Assembly: GCF_003473485.1 (NCBI RefSeq)
Contig: NC_053048.1
Span: 41,164,755 to 41,228,754 of the forward strand
Direction: 5' to 3'
Length of the DNA stretch: 64,000 bases
Origin: Medicago truncatula
Lineage: Eukaryota > Streptophyta > Magnoliopsida > Fabales > Fabaceae
The notes under the pieces: model-generated
Database searches by the model: none
Told to the model about the DNA's origin: nothing
The model's input: only the letters and a program-made list of their open reading frames with translations
Program-made: the position numbers and the translations under genes
Shown here: positions 44,600-58,082 of the stretch, piece after piece
Layout of the letters: every line of letters starts with the position of its first letter
Position numbering within the stretch: the first letter of the stretch is position 1

Positions 44600-46258
44600 T
44601 TGCTGTACGACAATGCATACCTTCCTGTTTACGATCGATTGAGTTCTGAAGAGCTTTATTTGGGGTGGCACAGGTCGTAATAGGAAGTGGAATAGAGTTA
44701 GTGGTCGAATGTTACTTACCTTAAGAAATTTGGAGGCCTCGCTATTAGGGAAGCTAGATTATCTAATATTGCTCTTCTTGGGAAGTTAGTTCGGAACCTT
44801 CTTCATGATCCTCAAAAACTTTGGGTGAGGGTTTTATCTCACAAGTATATAAAAGGTGGTGGCATTTGAAATATTAAAGCTAAAGAAAACATTTCTCTAA
44901 TCTGGATAAGTATTTTAAAGGCATTGGAAGCCTTGAGACAAGGCTTTCAATTTCGCATTGGTGATGGATCCTCCTCATTCTAGTATGATAACTGGACCGG
45001 GCTAGGAGCACTTTGTTACTTGGTTGATTTTGTTAACATTTTGGATCATGAGATTGGAATAAACTGATGACAATGGTTCCAAACGAGCTCAGCACGACTA
45101 TTGATCAATCCCCCCTCCTTTGGCCTTTTATGATGATATTCAGGATAGATGGGTTTGAGGAGCTTCTTAAACTGGAAGGTATTCATGTTCTACATCATAT
45201 AGTTGACTTTTATCACGTTATAGAGTGTTGAATGATAATGAAAATTGTGATTGGATTTGGAAATTGTCAATTCCGGCCAAGGTGCAACATTTCATGTGGC
45301 TTTGCATGCAGAATGCAATCCTAACTAATAGGCTTCGACATCACTAAAACTTGGTAACTTCTTGTGTCTGCTAGCGATGTGGAACACATGATGAAAATGT
45401 GTTTCACTGCCTTACGGATTGTGCTCCATCGAAGGAAGTTTGGTAAGTCATAATAATATATAGTGATAATCATCCATAGTACTTCAGCTTCACATCCTTG
45501 AAAACATGGTTAAAAACTATGTCTAAATGACCTTTTGGTAACATGTTAGCAATAACTTTTTGGTGGATCTGGCGTTTCAGAAATAATCATATTCTTTGCA
45601 ACAAACAATGAAAAAACCCAGAATGTCATTCATTTTATAGACATTAATGCATACTGACCTAACTTCTTTTAATATTCACTCCTTTAAACACCACATCAAT
45701 CGTCACATGGTTAAATGGACCACACTTTAATATGGATGTGTTAAGTTGAATATTGATGGAAGTTTTGGTGCTTCTGGCGACATTGGTTCTAAAGGTTTAC
45801 TTCGTGATAAAAAGGAAAATTGGATAGCTGGTTTCTCTTCTAACGAGGGGCATGGGATGCGCTTTTTGATGAGCTATTTGGGGTTTACCATGGTTTGATG
45901 TTGGTAATCAGCAACTTTATGCAACGAGTTATTTGCGAAACAGATTCTTTAGAAGTCCTCTGTCTTATTCAAGATTCGAATCACTCTCGTATGCATGTAT
46001 ACCCTTCTCTGTTTGAGAAGATTTATTAGTTAAAGGAGCATATTGCTAAAAAAAAAAAATCTAACATGTGTTTCGAGAGGGCAACCATTGCACAAATTTC
46101 TTTGCCAAGCTTGGACGTTCTTCGAAATTAGGTGTGACTTTTTAGCAGGCTCCCCCGTTAGAGTTGAAGTCAATGTTAAGGCTTGATGCCTCATGCTGAG
46201 CCCAGATTTTAGGATTTTTTTTTCTTTTCTTCTTTTTCTTTTGTCATTCTACCAAAAA
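44600..46258 (+). pseudogene. LINE (non-LTR retrotransposon) 3' fragment, decayed
   Basis: Frames broken by stops and shifts read like the end of a plant L1-type polyprotein. First comes FIWGGTGRNRKWNRVS (44650-44700), then GGLAIREARLSNIALLGKLV and LWVRVLSHKYIKGG. Next are FRIGDGSSSF and YDNWTGLG, then a zinc-binding zf-RVT block (WKLSIPAKVQHFMWLC, CGTHDENVFHCL) and an RNase H-like start (LNIDGSFGASGD) near 45750. It ends in a pyrimidine-rich 3' UTR and TTCTACCAAAAAAAA at 46245-46260. The catalytic reverse-transcriptase core and ORF1 are absent from this segment. Certainly non-functional. Confidence 0.75.
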
Positions 46259-46259
46259 A

Positions 46260-47200
46260 AACATATTACATCAAAGTTTAATTTATATACATAATCAATG
46301 TATAAAAGTTTTACACATGCATCTAATGATGTGTTGCCATATTATTTTATAAGTTAAAATCATATATTTTATCATACCTCATTAATTAATGCAAAAACAC
46401 ATCATTGGATGTATGTAAAACTTGTGTACACTGAAATTGTATATAAATTAAACTCGTTGTATCAATATATTATTGTTTTTCATTTTTTTAATTTTACTTA
46501 TCAATCGTCAAGGTCGTTCCTCTGTTGTAGTTTTTTCAACTTAAAAAAAAAAAAAAGATATAAAGATTAGTTTGTTTAAAAAAAGTTACACGAATGAGAA
46601 ACTTATTTTAGAGAAACGCGGTAACTTTTGTGAATTTGGAGATTTGGATAATATATAAGTATAATAACAGGTGAGATATACATTATAGTTAGTTTTTCTC
46701 TCTCTTCATGAGTAGTTGTCTCTATTTACCCTAATTCATCCTCTCTTTTATCAAGAACCTTCATGAGTACTTTGTGCTACACATGTGGGATCATGGATCA
46801 CATGGACCAATTATGTGAAGTTTATTTTTCCTATTGATGATGACAATGTTGTCCAACAATGGGAGTGCAATTAAGGGCATAGGTATGGAAGGCTTCCGAA
46901 AATGGAAGCTCAAGGTGGGATGAGGGAGGAAGGTCAAACATTTAGGATGATGACGAATTACACAACTAGAACAGTTACATTGTGCACATTAATGAGCGGG
47001 CGAGAGAAGTGGAAATGGTGCTTGCGGACAGACCTCGTAAAGACAATAAAAAGTACAAAATCAATCAATCTGAGTTCTTTATAAATCAGACAGTTTTGGA
47101 ACATTAATGCAAATAATGAGTACAAAACCAATCACACTAAATTACTTATAAATTCGTATAAATCCGATAGTTTCATTTCACAAAGATAACCATAATTACA
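46260..47200. repeat. Long direct repeat, right copy, flanking the LINE remnant
   Basis: Starts immediately after the LINE A tail and matches 43594-44590 in order, with scattered differences and two missing segments. It contains the second hAT-like MITE and the second zinc-knuckle remnant (near 46775). Confidence 0.65.
46273..46455. mobile_element. hAT-like MITE, second copy
   Basis: AAGTTTAATTTATATACA to TGTATATAAATTAAACTCG. Flanks TTACATCA and TTGTATCA are a degenerate 8-bp pair. It was probably duplicated along with the surrounding block and is not necessarily an independent insertion. Confidence 0.55.
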
Positions 47201-47678
47201 CAATCTTCATCATCCAAAAGTACTTCAATTTATTAAAAATAGTGCAGCGGAAAATAAGTTCAAAGAATAATAAAATCATCTTAAAAACGAAACTGAATTC
47301 AACATGAATTCTAAAACAAAGTCTGAAAATAAACGAAACCTCAATCCCTGGTGTTACATAATCAGAGCAATGACCCAAAATGGACTCTTAATAGATCAAA
47401 AATTAACACACAATCATAGCAACATTAAGGAACAATAATCTGACAAAGATTCAACAAAAGTAGTTGTAACAACTTAGAAGAACATGAATTTAACAAAGAT
47501 TTATCAAAAGTAGTTATAACAACATAAAAGACCTGGATTCAACAAAGATTCATAAAAACAATTAAGAAAAACACCGAAAGTTAAGGACTTCTCGCTACCC
47601 ACGTGAATATACAACCCTTAGATTGAATAAAAGACCTTTTACCTTGATATTTTGCAAATCAATGAAATTTACGTTGAA

Positions 47679-47751
47679 TCTCTCTCTCTCTCTCTCTCTC
47701 CCCTCTCCGTATGCCTTTCTTCCAACCCTAGTTTTCTTTTGCTGTCTGGGA

Positions 47752-47795
<44 letters not shown>
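47679..47795. repeat. (TC)n and (TC)n(AC)n microsatellites
   Basis: A TC run at 47679-47700, then a compound TC run at 47752-47770 continuing as AC to 47795. Likely length-polymorphic. Confidence 0.9.
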
Positions 47796-49669
47796 ATTCT
47801 ATTCTCTATTTGTAGGCTCTAATTGAGTTTGTTACTAATCTTTTTAGATTACACAAAACATGAAGACAACCTTGACAATAATCATTTGTTATCGATCAGC
47901 CTTGACGTACAAGCCAGACGAGGACAATGAATTTCTTAAGTTGAAATTGTTGAGGGCCAGTAAACCAGTAGCAATTCATACTCTTTGTTACATCCTTAGG
48001 CCATACAATTCAAACTTTAATTTTTGATGTGAAACACTTTTTCATGATAATAAAATTGAGGAGAACTAAGTTCGCTTGAGTTTTTATGCAAGTTTTGCGG
48101 TTAATTGAATTTGTAGAAGTGGTGGATTTTGAAACTTCAAAGTTTAGCAAATTGAACAGTTGAGGACTAGATTGACGATTATAACATAACACAAGATGAA
48201 TTTTTCAGCTTCTTTGAAAAACTACAAAAGCGAACCAAAAATCTCCAATGTCTTGTAAGAACTAATTTGGTTTAGCCACATAATCTCAAAATTAATGTTT
48301 TAGTGATAACAAATTTAAGGAACAATTTGTCTACTAACGATGTATTCAAGTGTGTAAGATAGCAAGAGAAAATCAACAATCTTCTAGCTCAAATATTTGA
48401 CTCAAAGATAAGTCAAGAATGTATGAGTGAAGTCAACATAATTCAAAGTTTTCTTTGATGACTTACTCAACACATATGACCTCTAAGCAAAATATCAATA
48501 AGACAAAGACCTAGTTATAAAGCTTTCATAGCTTCTTCCTCTAGAAGTTCATCCAGTAAGGATAAAGTCATAAAAGTCTAAGTGCTTATCCTTTGCAAAA
48601 CTTTGGCAAGTGGAATCAAGTTCTGAAAGTCTGAAGATATATCCTCCAATGAGGAAGTCTTTAAGACTTTGGATAGTTGAATTGCTTACTTCTTAAAGCT
48701 TGTCTCTCAAGAATTAAAAGATCATCCTCTCATCCTCTGCTGATAAAGTTTAAAGGAATCAAGCCAGCACATTTGAAGATAACTAGCAAATATTACAACA
48801 AGTACTATCATACATGTCATTTTCTTACATCTATACAATTTATCCAATGGCTTTTTGTAATATCTTTTGTCTTGTTTTCCAACATCTTTGTTCCAACAGT
48901 TATGTTCTCCTTTGTATAAAAGGGAAACTATTCAAATCGTGAGACATGGCGTCGTTTGACAAGTGGACCTTTCATCTTTTGATCACCTCTTCTTAACCAA
49001 TCTAAGAAAAAACAAAAGAATAAGAAATGATCGAGTGTGAATGTTTAACTTCAATACACTACACATAAAAAGAAAAAAGTTATGTTAAATCCTCTCATAA
49101 AGAGTAATTACATCATGTTGTAAATCAATCAAACATACACTTGAATTAAAATATACTTTTATTGTAACATTCTCTCATAGAGTGTAATCATCCTACCAAC
49201 GGCTTTATGTCACTCAGATACAAATTCACCTAATCATGCAAGGCCAAGTAGTGACAACAACCTTTATTCAATAGGATCGTATGAAGAGACTTTAAACACT
49301 CAAACCCCGTGGATATTAGAAAACATAGTAGGCTTTGTCTAAGTTATGAGCTTTGTCTAACATGTCAAATGTCAATGCAATATTTAATCATTATATGAGA
49401 TGCATTTATCATATAGTGGCACACAAATTTTAATAACAATAATAATATTATTAATCTCTAAAAAAAAAGTAATAATAAATATTTTTTAAGGAAATAATAA
49501 TAATATTATTATTATACGAAATATAAACAAAAACAGGTAAATAAATTAATTTATGCATTTAGTTTAAAATTAAATCAAATTTATCAATTTTCTTTAATTT
49601 ATTTTTTTGCCTCATATTTTTTTCACTAACTAATTAATGCTTATATTTTTTTTATTTATATCAAATACA

Positions 49670-49717
49670 TCAACTCATTTTTATTTTCCTTAAAAAAAAA
49701 TCAACTCATTTTTATTT
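49670..49717 (+). mobile_element. Ultrashort retroposon tail with 17-bp target duplication
   Basis: TCAACTCATTTTTATTT at 49670-49686 and 49701-49717 is perfect. The 14-base insert is TCCTT followed by nine A. Confidence 0.7.
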
Positions 49718-51102
49718 ATATTTCAAATAAGAATAATATAATTGTAGGCATAGTGATGTCACATATCACCAACTATGGATAAGCACACCATCCAAATATG
49801 AAGAGTGAAATAAGAGGCATTTGCTAAAGGTCAATTTATCATATCATACTCACGTCGATCTCGATCTTTTCTTGTTCATATATACCTTCACTTCATCATC
49901 TTTGGAATATCTATCTATATTTATCGTAGAGAGATCATTGCTTTATGAGTGGAGTCTGTCCAAGTTTGATATACATACCTTCAAAGCAATAAAAAATAAC
50001 AACTTTAGTCACACTATATACATTGTTGTAATCTTTTTAATGCTGGATTACGATCACTTGCAGTACTCTCAAAGAAGACCCTTCTTTTGTACCATTTTTT
50101 TTTTACTATATAGGAATGAAACATTGTACCATGCGTGGTGTTAATTATTGACTGTTCACTCGACAATTATAAGAACGAGACAATACAAGCACTCTTGTAA
50201 GTTTCAATTTTGGAAACAATTGCATCAAACTCCACTTTTAGTTTATCAATACTTAATTTTTATACAGATTTTATACACTCTCCTTATCGTAATCTAAAAT
50301 TACACACATGATTAATTGACGTGTTGATAGTGTAAAACTACAAATGGAGTAATTTTAAAACTTTTTTTTAAGAGTTTGGTTTCAAAACTATGTTCATTCA
50401 ATAAATAATGTATTCAGTCTATATATAGGTCAGATATATTAGTTATTGAATGAACTTAAAAAATTACTTTTTGCTTATAAATGTGACCAGAGTGAATATC
50501 ATAATAATGAGTATCTTTGTATACTTATCTCAGTTGATTGGAATAATACATAATACATACAAAATCTGAGATTTGAATTCCGGACACTACAAAAAAAATA
50601 ATGAGTAATAAAATTTCATTTTAAAAACATCTAACATTATTAAATTCTCAAAACTGAATTCAAAGTTAAAATCTCAAATTAAGTTGAAACATATATTTTA
50701 TCATCTCATCCAATGTGTTTTTTAATTTAATTATCATCTGATTTAGGTGTTTTTGAATATAATCATAATATTAACATGACTTCCAATGATATAGAAAAAA
50801 ACAAAACTTATCCTAAAAAAATAAACACAAATAATTGTTTATTTTGATGTACTTATCTGTTTAGTTACTGACACGCACAAATGTGATTGCGTCAAAGCTA
50901 GACGGCCAAAAACAGAACAAAAATGGGTCCCACAAACACAACACAAAGAAGGAAAAAAAATCTTAAACCAAACACATTCATCATTCCTAACTCACTTTCA
51001 CTATTTTCAACCAACCGTAGAAGCAAACCCAAATCCAAACCCAACATCACTCTTATCTTCACTTTTCCTTCATAATTCACACCAATTCAATCTTTGTTAC
51101 TC

Positions 51103-51109
51103 TATAAAT
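51103..51109 (+). promoter_or_regulatory. Putative TATA box of GH51 gene 1
   Basis: TATAAAT in the context TTACTCTATAAATTC, about 390 bp before the start codon. A 5' UTR intron (51170-51463, donor ACTT|GTGAGT, acceptor TGTGACTGCAG|ATAGATT) would separate it from the coding exon. Inferred from consensus. Confidence 0.45.
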
Positions 51110-51489
51110 TCAACCAAATTCATTACTCACTCCCTCAACTTTTCACCTCATAATAATATATACATACTTGTGAGTCTTTTTCTACTTAGTAATTATATTT
51201 ATGATTCATTTTTCTTACATGGTTTTCTTAACTTTCCTGTTTCAATCTTTTACATACCTTGTGACTGAAATTTCAGCTGAAAATAGACCATAGCAAAAAA
51301 AAAGGTGTCGGTTATTAATATTATTGTCATATTGTAACATTATTAAGCGGTGGTGACACATAATACACTAGTGTTAGTTAACTTGTTTGTTACATATGTT
51401 TCCTTTTAACTTTGTTTAGTATTCTATTTAAATTTCCATTACATTTTGTTGTTGTGACTGCAGATAGATTGAATGTTGTGAAGAGAGAA

Positions 51490-54400
51490 ATGGGTTTTTC
51501 AAAGGATTCATGCTGTGTTTTTATGCTGCAACTGTTGATTGTGGTTTACCTTGTGGTTCAATGCTTTGATGTGCAAGTGCAGGCTGATTTGAATGCTACA
51601 CTGGTTGTAGATGCTTCTCAGGCATCTGGAAGACGAATACCGGAGACTCTTTTTGGAATATTTTTTGAGGTGAGAATTATAAAATTAGTATCTTGCAATT
51701 CAGAAATGTTGTTGATGATATTCGCTGCAGAAGGATCCGCGACACTCTAAGTAGATTAGAATAAACGAAAATAGTACATAAGACTACAAGACCGGAGGGA
51801 CATAAAGCCTGACCCAGTTGTTATATGGTTTATGAGTACTAAGTTATTATATGAATGAAAAGGCTATAACATAGAACTTGGTATTATAGAAAATTAGATT
51901 TTATTATAGGCGTGCATGTTTGTATTTGAGTCGGCCTGCCTCACAATCGAAATAGCAGACAATGACGAATTTCTTGAATTTGATCTACAGGAGATCAATC
52001 ATGCTGGAGCTGGGGGATTGTGGGCTGAGCTTGTGAGCAACAGAGGTCACTTTCATATTCTCTTAAATTTTAAATGAAAATGAACGGTTTATTGTTTACC
52101 TTGCTGTTCATGATTTAAAGCTTACTGTTTTCTAGTGTAACTGAATCATCGATAATTCTTGTGACAGGATTTGAAGCTGGAGGCCCTAACATTCCGTCGA
52201 ATATTGATCCTTGGTCAATTATTGGAAATGCAACATATATTAATGTTGAAACCGATCGTACATCCTGCTTTGAACGTAATAAGGTTGCACTTCGATTGGA
52301 GGTGTTATGTGACGGTACCTGCCCCACTGATGGTGTTGGCGTTTATAACCCTGGTTTCTGGGGCATGGTGAGACTAATTGATAGCCTTGCATCAATTCGA
52401 TCTTAAATTCAATGTGCATGTATTTCCTGAACTTCAAAATTAAATAATGAATAACATTAATCCAATTCATAAAGTCTGTCATTTAATTTTAATTATTAGG
52501 TTATGAATTTTGTTAGATCCTTGTCTGATCACTTTCATTTTGAGTTTTTTTTTAAGTCCTTAGCTGCGGATATGCTTACTAATATAATCTTTCAGAATAT
52601 TGAGCAAGGGAAGAAATACAAAGTTGTCTTCTATGCTCGTTCAACAGGACCACTTAATCTAAAAGTTTCGTTGACTGGATCTAACGGTGTGGGAAGCCTT
52701 GCTTCAACCGTGATCACGTGAGCTCTTCAAACCGGATCTAATGGCGCGTAATTTTTTTAATCCCAATTATCTTTTGCATCAATTAGTGATACTGATAATT
52801 GACCTTGCAGGGGTTCTGCATCCGATTTTTCAAACTGGACAAAGGTGGAGACTGTATTGGAGGCCAAGGCAACAAATCCAAACTCGAGACTTCAATTAAC
52901 AACAACTACAAAGGGTGTGATATGGTTGGACCAAGTGTCTGCTATGCCACTGGACACATATAAGGTTGGCCTATATTTTGAATTTGATTACTTTTACCAG
53001 ATGACATGATATTTTGAGCCAAAAATTAATAGAATTTTTTCTTCGTGAGTTTGAATAAAATGTTAATTTTCACCCGTGCTAGTTGTGCAAATAGATTGTC
53101 AATAACAAACATTAATGTTTCTTAGTAAAATTAACTTTGTTTATTCAAAAGGACTTGTGGTGGTAAGGGTAGGGATGGTAAATTATTTGTTCTCTTGGTT
53201 CGTTGGTTCATGTCTCTTCTTTATTTCTGTATATATTTTTATGTTCACGTTATCCTTAAATATAGCATGTTTGGTCTTCATACTTTGCAATGATTGCATA
53301 TCTTTTAATATTCATGATATAGAATACTGTTTGTAAAGACTTGTATCTTAGCAGTTTATGTAAGTTATTCTTTGTAAATTACCTTATTTACAAATGAAGT
53401 ATTTTAACCAAGGATATGTAATGTCATTAACTTTTGATATCCGATGTCAATGTTAGTAATACTGCATTGTCCTCCCCTATCCTTATTAATAATATTCATC
53501 CTTAACTTGGCACAGGGACATGGTTTCCGAAGTGATCTTCTTCAAATGCTGGTAGATTTGAAACCAAGTTTTATCAGATTTCCGGGTATGCATAACGTAA
53601 TTTTTATCTCTAGTATAACATGTCGATTTTATTTCACTTTCAGCTATTTGAGGAATTATGGATTTTTAATATTTGAATTTGTGTTTTGTTGTTTTCTGTG
53701 GTACTTTATTCGGTTATGTTTTAGTTGTTACTTTCTAAGCTGGCTCCACATTCCTAAACTACTTATGCCTTATACTATAAATTATAAGTATATGTTCTGT
53801 TTATCTGGTTATATGGATGTTTTCTATTTGTTTAGAACTGTGATTTGGCATTTCTCATAGTTATTTATTTATTTATTAATGAAGCACAGACAATTGAAAT
53901 CTAGACAAAATTTTAACATGTACCTTTAATTCTTCAGTACATATTTTAAAGTAAACACGATTTAGTAATCTTGTAGTCCAGTTCACTCTTCTAGTTTTCG
54001 TATGAGCAGACTACTTACAGATCAGATAACTTTTTAGAATGTTGGTTTGCATTGCATTAGGTGGTTGTTTTGTCGAAGGAGATTATTTAAGGAATGCATT
54101 TCGATGGAAAGCGGCTGTTGGACCTTGGGAGGAGAGACCAGGGCACTTCGGTGATGTATGGAAGTACTGGACTGATGATGGACTTGGCTATTATGAGTTT
54201 CTCCAAGTAAGTGCCTCTTTCCGAATATTGATTTCGAAGATTCTGATGTTCGTATGTAGTTAAAAGTGGTCTCAGTTTGTGCTATGCAAGTAACATAATA
54301 TATATTATTATTGTTGTTAAACAGTTATCAGAGGATTTGGGTGCTTTGCCGATATGGGTATTTAATAATGGTATGTTTCTGTTTAACTCTGTTGACTAAG

Positions 54401-56938
54401 TTTGTTTCTAACAAAGTAAATTAGTAAATTTGTGTTTGTTTTCTAATTGAGATGTTTCATTGTAGGTGTCAGCCATAACGATGAAGTTGATACGTCCGCT
54501 GTCTTACCTTTTGTACAAGTACATATCTCAATCTTCATTTTTATCTATATTAATTTCTGTCTTTTTCTGTTAATGAAAATTGGTTTAAGAATCTTGAAAT
54601 CTTGATTATAGGAAGCCCTTGATGGACTTGAGTTTGCGAGAGGTGATCCGACTTCAAAATGGGGTTCCATGAGAGCTGCAATGGGACACCCGGAGCCATT
54701 TAACCTAAAATATGTTGCCGTTGGAAATGAGGATTGTGGAAAAAAGAACTATCGTGGTATGCATGTTTTTCTTATGCATTTCTTTAGAAGATAATGTGAC
54801 TGTTCTTTGTTAACATACATTAGCACTTCGGATTAAATTCTGGATTTTGTTTTTTCTTCTTCTAATTGAATCATAATAACACGACACATTTCTTTTTCTG
54901 TTAAATCTTTTGACTGACCAGGAAACTACCTGAGATTCTATGATGCAATCAGACGTGCTTATCCAGATATCCAAATTATCTCAAACTGTGATGGTTCTTC
55001 AAGACCTCTAGATCACCCTGCTGATATGTATGATTATCATGTAATATATCTTATCACTGTTTCTTTGATTACCGACTTCAATGGAGTACTGTTTTTCAAT
55101 TCAGATACAGATGAACACATCCACTTGCAGTATCTTATCTCACCGTTTTTTTCTTCAGATTTATACAAATGCAAATGACATGTTTTCTAGATCTACAACA
55201 TTTAATCGAGTAACACGAAGTGGTCCAAAGGTTTTATCTTGAACCCCTCTCTATTTTAATTGTTTATTGGCATTTGCTTTTGTCCTCAATCTGGTTGAAC
55301 ACTTTACAGGCATTTGTAAGTGAGTATGCTGTAACCGGAAATGATGCCGGGCAAGGAAGTCTTTTGGCAGCCCTTGCCGAAGCTGGATTCCTTATTGGAC
55401 TGGAAAAGAACAGGTTTACTGCAGTTTCTTATAATTTTTTAATTCATTATTTATGCAGGAGGTAGACACCGTTTCCCATGTGGAATATGAAAACCATTTA
55501 GAAGAGATTTTTATGACATTAGGCTACATCAGTTACAACCCTTATAATCTCCACAACATACTTGGCATATATATATCATACTCTAAATAATACACATTGT
55601 ATTTAACAGAAAGATGGTTTGTGTTTTCGATCACAGAATTGATTATATCGGCATGAGATATTCATAAGGTTCACTAAGCACGGCACGCATCCTTTTAATA
55701 TTTTCTTTTTTCATTTCGGTGCAGTGATATTGTCCATATGGCGAGTTACGCTCCACTTTTTGTAAATGCCAATGATAGGAGGTAATTTCTTCTGATTTTA
55801 CTTGGAAATTTCTATTAAGTTCTAAGTAAACTGTACCTTGATTTAGTACCCTCTCGTTTAAATAGGTAAGTAAATCATGGAAGAATTGTACCTTCTCGAT
55901 GGCCAAATTAATTAATATTTTGTCAATTTATTTCTTAAGGTGGAACCCGGATGCAATTGTATTCAACTCTTTTCAGCTCTATGGAACTCCTAGCTACTGG
56001 ATGCAATTATTTTTCTCAGAGTCAAATGGAGCAACACTTCTGAATTCATCACTACAAACTACGGCTTCGAATTCACTAGTCGCATCAGCAATTACTTGGC
56101 AAAATTCTGTAGATAAGAAAAATTACATAAGAATAAAGGTAAGAAAAACAACTTTGCATTAGTTACACATTTCTGAGTCATCTTATATACTTTCTGAAAT
56201 AGAGAATCAAGCTTTATTTTCTTTTATAGTTAATGACATAAAGTTGCCTGCACTAAGGTTTTATATTGTTCTCACTATTTGTTTCCTATATTTTTTCTGT
56301 AAGCTGGTGTTACTATGAAATGTTAGGTTTTAATAAATTTATAATCCATGTTTATTTGTGATTTATGTTGATGTGTGATTGGAGAACAGTAAAATCAGCA
56401 GATAAGGACCTGCGCCTAATTTTTGTCGATTAATAAACAGATTTGTTGTGTCATAAATGCTTTCATTAGCACTGTCATCACCCTAAAACAATTAACTTTT
56501 GCAGGCTGTGAACTTCGGTACCAGCGCCGTGAACCTCAAGATTTCTTTCAATGGATTGGACCCAAATTCATTGCAGTCATCTGGTTCAACAAAGACTGTG
56601 CTTACATCTACAAATTTAATGGATGAGAATTCTTTCTCACAGCCAAAAAAGGTACCTTAAATTTCAGTCTTTCCAAACTTGTAATTTGCAATTGAGCCAA
56701 TTAGTTCCTCTACTTTGGATCAAAGATTTAAAATTGTGGAACCATGCTACATTAGCTTAAGCTTTTGTTGATTTCAATGTTGATACAGGTGATTCCAATC
56801 CAGAGTCTACTTCAAAGTGTTGGGAAGGACATGAATGTAATAGTCCCACCACATTCATTCACATCATTTGATTTGTTGAAAGAATCCAGTAATCTGAAGA
56901 TGTTAGAGAGTGATTCTTCCTCATGGTCTTCTATTTAA
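51490..56938 (+). CDS. ASD1: Alpha-L-arabinofuranosidase, GH51 (ASD1-like), 17 coding exons
   Basis: Exons 51490-51669, 51991-52045, 52168-52367, 52596-52717, 52811-52964, 53516-53585, 54061-54206, 54325-54370, 54466-54518, 54612-54756, 54922-55040, 55159-55230, 55310-55413, 55725-55781, 55940-56138, 56505-56651 and 56789-56938 join in frame to 672 residues (Arabidopsis ASD1 has 678). The enzyme is secreted to the wall and removes arabinose from arabinoxylan and pectic arabinan. Seen: a signal peptide (about 1-32); GIFFEEINHAGAGG; a carbohydrate-binding-like region (FERNKVALRLEVLCDG); FRSDLLQMLVDLKPSFIRFP; the acid/base Glu382 in AVGNEDCG; His430-Ile-Tyr; and the nucleophile Glu459 in AFVSEYAV. 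All catalytic residues are present, so activity is expected. The ATG at 51490 was preferred over one at 51412, which would lie in the predicted 5' UTR intron. All introns are GT-AG. Confidence 0.95.
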
Positions 56939-57324
56939 AGTGATGATAAATTAAACCAACATAATAAAGGGTTGTAGTTGGTTATGTAATTTAAAAATGC
57001 TCCCTGTAAATAATATGTAGAATTGTGATATGAAATTCTTAATATTATTCCGAAGTTGTCAAGTTCCATCGTCGTTGACCAATTCTAACTCTTCTATGAC
57101 CTTCGTGGATCTTAGTAGACTTAAGAAAATTAATCTAGCTTGTATTTTTCTGTTGATAACTCGGCTAACCTTCATTCAGTTACTTGGACATCGACTAAAT
57201 CAGTCTAATTAGGCTAATGACCACTTTCGGCTAACAATATTGATTATTTTTAAGTGTAAACTAAAAGTAACATATTTGTAAGAGTGTTTAAAAAAAAAAA
57301 GGTGGGAGATTTTTTTTTTTTTTT

Positions 57325-57440
57325 GTCAAAGTAGCATGATGGCTAGATATTCACTCTTTAAGTTGAATAAGAGAATTATGAGTTCGAACCTCGGCTCATA
57401 CATATCGCAATATTCTTATCAATTTAGCTATGCTCACGGA
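57325..57440 (+). mobile_element. Possible tRNA-derived SINE fragment
   Basis: AGCATGATGGCTAGATATTC has A-box-like content and ATGAGTTCGAACCTCGGCTC a good B box, about 45 bp apart. A T-run precedes it. No target duplication identified. Confidence 0.35.
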
Positions 57441-57766
57441 TACATCCGTAAGAGAATTCTAGTAATACTCTTTTAAAATACTTGATCATTTATGTACCAA
57501 AAAACATTATTTGTTACTTATTAGTTAATTTTTCATTTTGAAAAGCCAGTACATTTTTATTTCTTAAAGAAGACAATATATACATAAGTTGTCAATTTAT
57601 AAGGCGAGCGTGTAAACTATAATATATATATTTTTAAATATAGATCAATTAAAGAATATGTTGAATAGCTAGTGTGTAAATAAAGTGTTGTTATCATTTT
57701 TTTACTACCAATGTTAGCATTTTAATTTTTTGATTTACTATTACTAGAATAGAACTTGGCTGTAAC

Positions 57767-57812
57767 ATGATCCTTAGAATCCTTCAACAAAAAAAAAAAA
57801 TGATCCTTAGAA
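57767..57812 (+). mobile_element. Ultrashort retroposon tail with 13-bp target duplication
   Basis: ATGATCCTTAGAA at 57767-57779 and 57800-57812 flanks a 20-base insert, TCCTTCAAC followed by A. Confidence 0.7.
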
Positions 57813-57921
57813 AACTGTAACATTTTGATCCATAGAAAGCAAATGTGCTAATGACTCGGGTCTTCGCTTATTTTTAGTCACATTTATCTATTTTTTGACA
57901 TTAATAGCACAAAGTGTGTCT

Positions 57922-57929
57922 TATAAATA
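57922..57929 (+). promoter_or_regulatory. Putative TATA box of GH51 gene 2
   Basis: TATAAATA about 155 bp before the ATG at 58083, followed by an A-rich leader with ACAACACAACACAATA. It suggests gene 2 has its own promoter and an unspliced 5' UTR. Inferred from consensus. Confidence 0.5.
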
Positions 57930-58082
57930 CAAACCAAAATTAAAAGACAAGAAAGAAAAATACCACAACACAACACAATAAAATTGGTGTCTCTCAAAAA
58001 CAAAAAACAAAAAAACACAGAAATTGGAGGGTTTACTTGTAGAATTAGTTGTTTAGTTTGGTAGGAAAAAAAGGAAAAACAA

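Larger units (their letters stand above)
47201..51100. other. Intergenic region upstream of the GH51 pair
   Basis: No gene recognised. It holds a CT/CA microsatellite (47679-47795), a possible decayed LTR at about 48200-48960 (TATAAAAGGG at 48916, short repeats, no ends found), an ultrashort retroposon tail (49670-49717), and long AT-rich stretches. Frames at 47595-47826 are microsatellite artefacts. Confidence 0.45.
56939..57921. other. Spacer between the tandem GH51 genes
   Basis: The 3' UTR of gene 1, then AT-rich spacer, a SINE-like piece at about 57325-57440 and an ultrashort retroposon tail (57767-57812). No gene in it. Confidence 0.6.

Noticed and set aside
47595-47826. Open frames with CVCVCV/ERERER or SLSLSL/HTHTHT runs
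   Set aside because: Translations of the TC and AC microsatellites.
48200-48960. Ty1-copia-type LTR
   Set aside because: A TATAAAAGGG and LTR-like phrasing are present, but no TG/CA ends, target duplication or partner LTR could be fixed.
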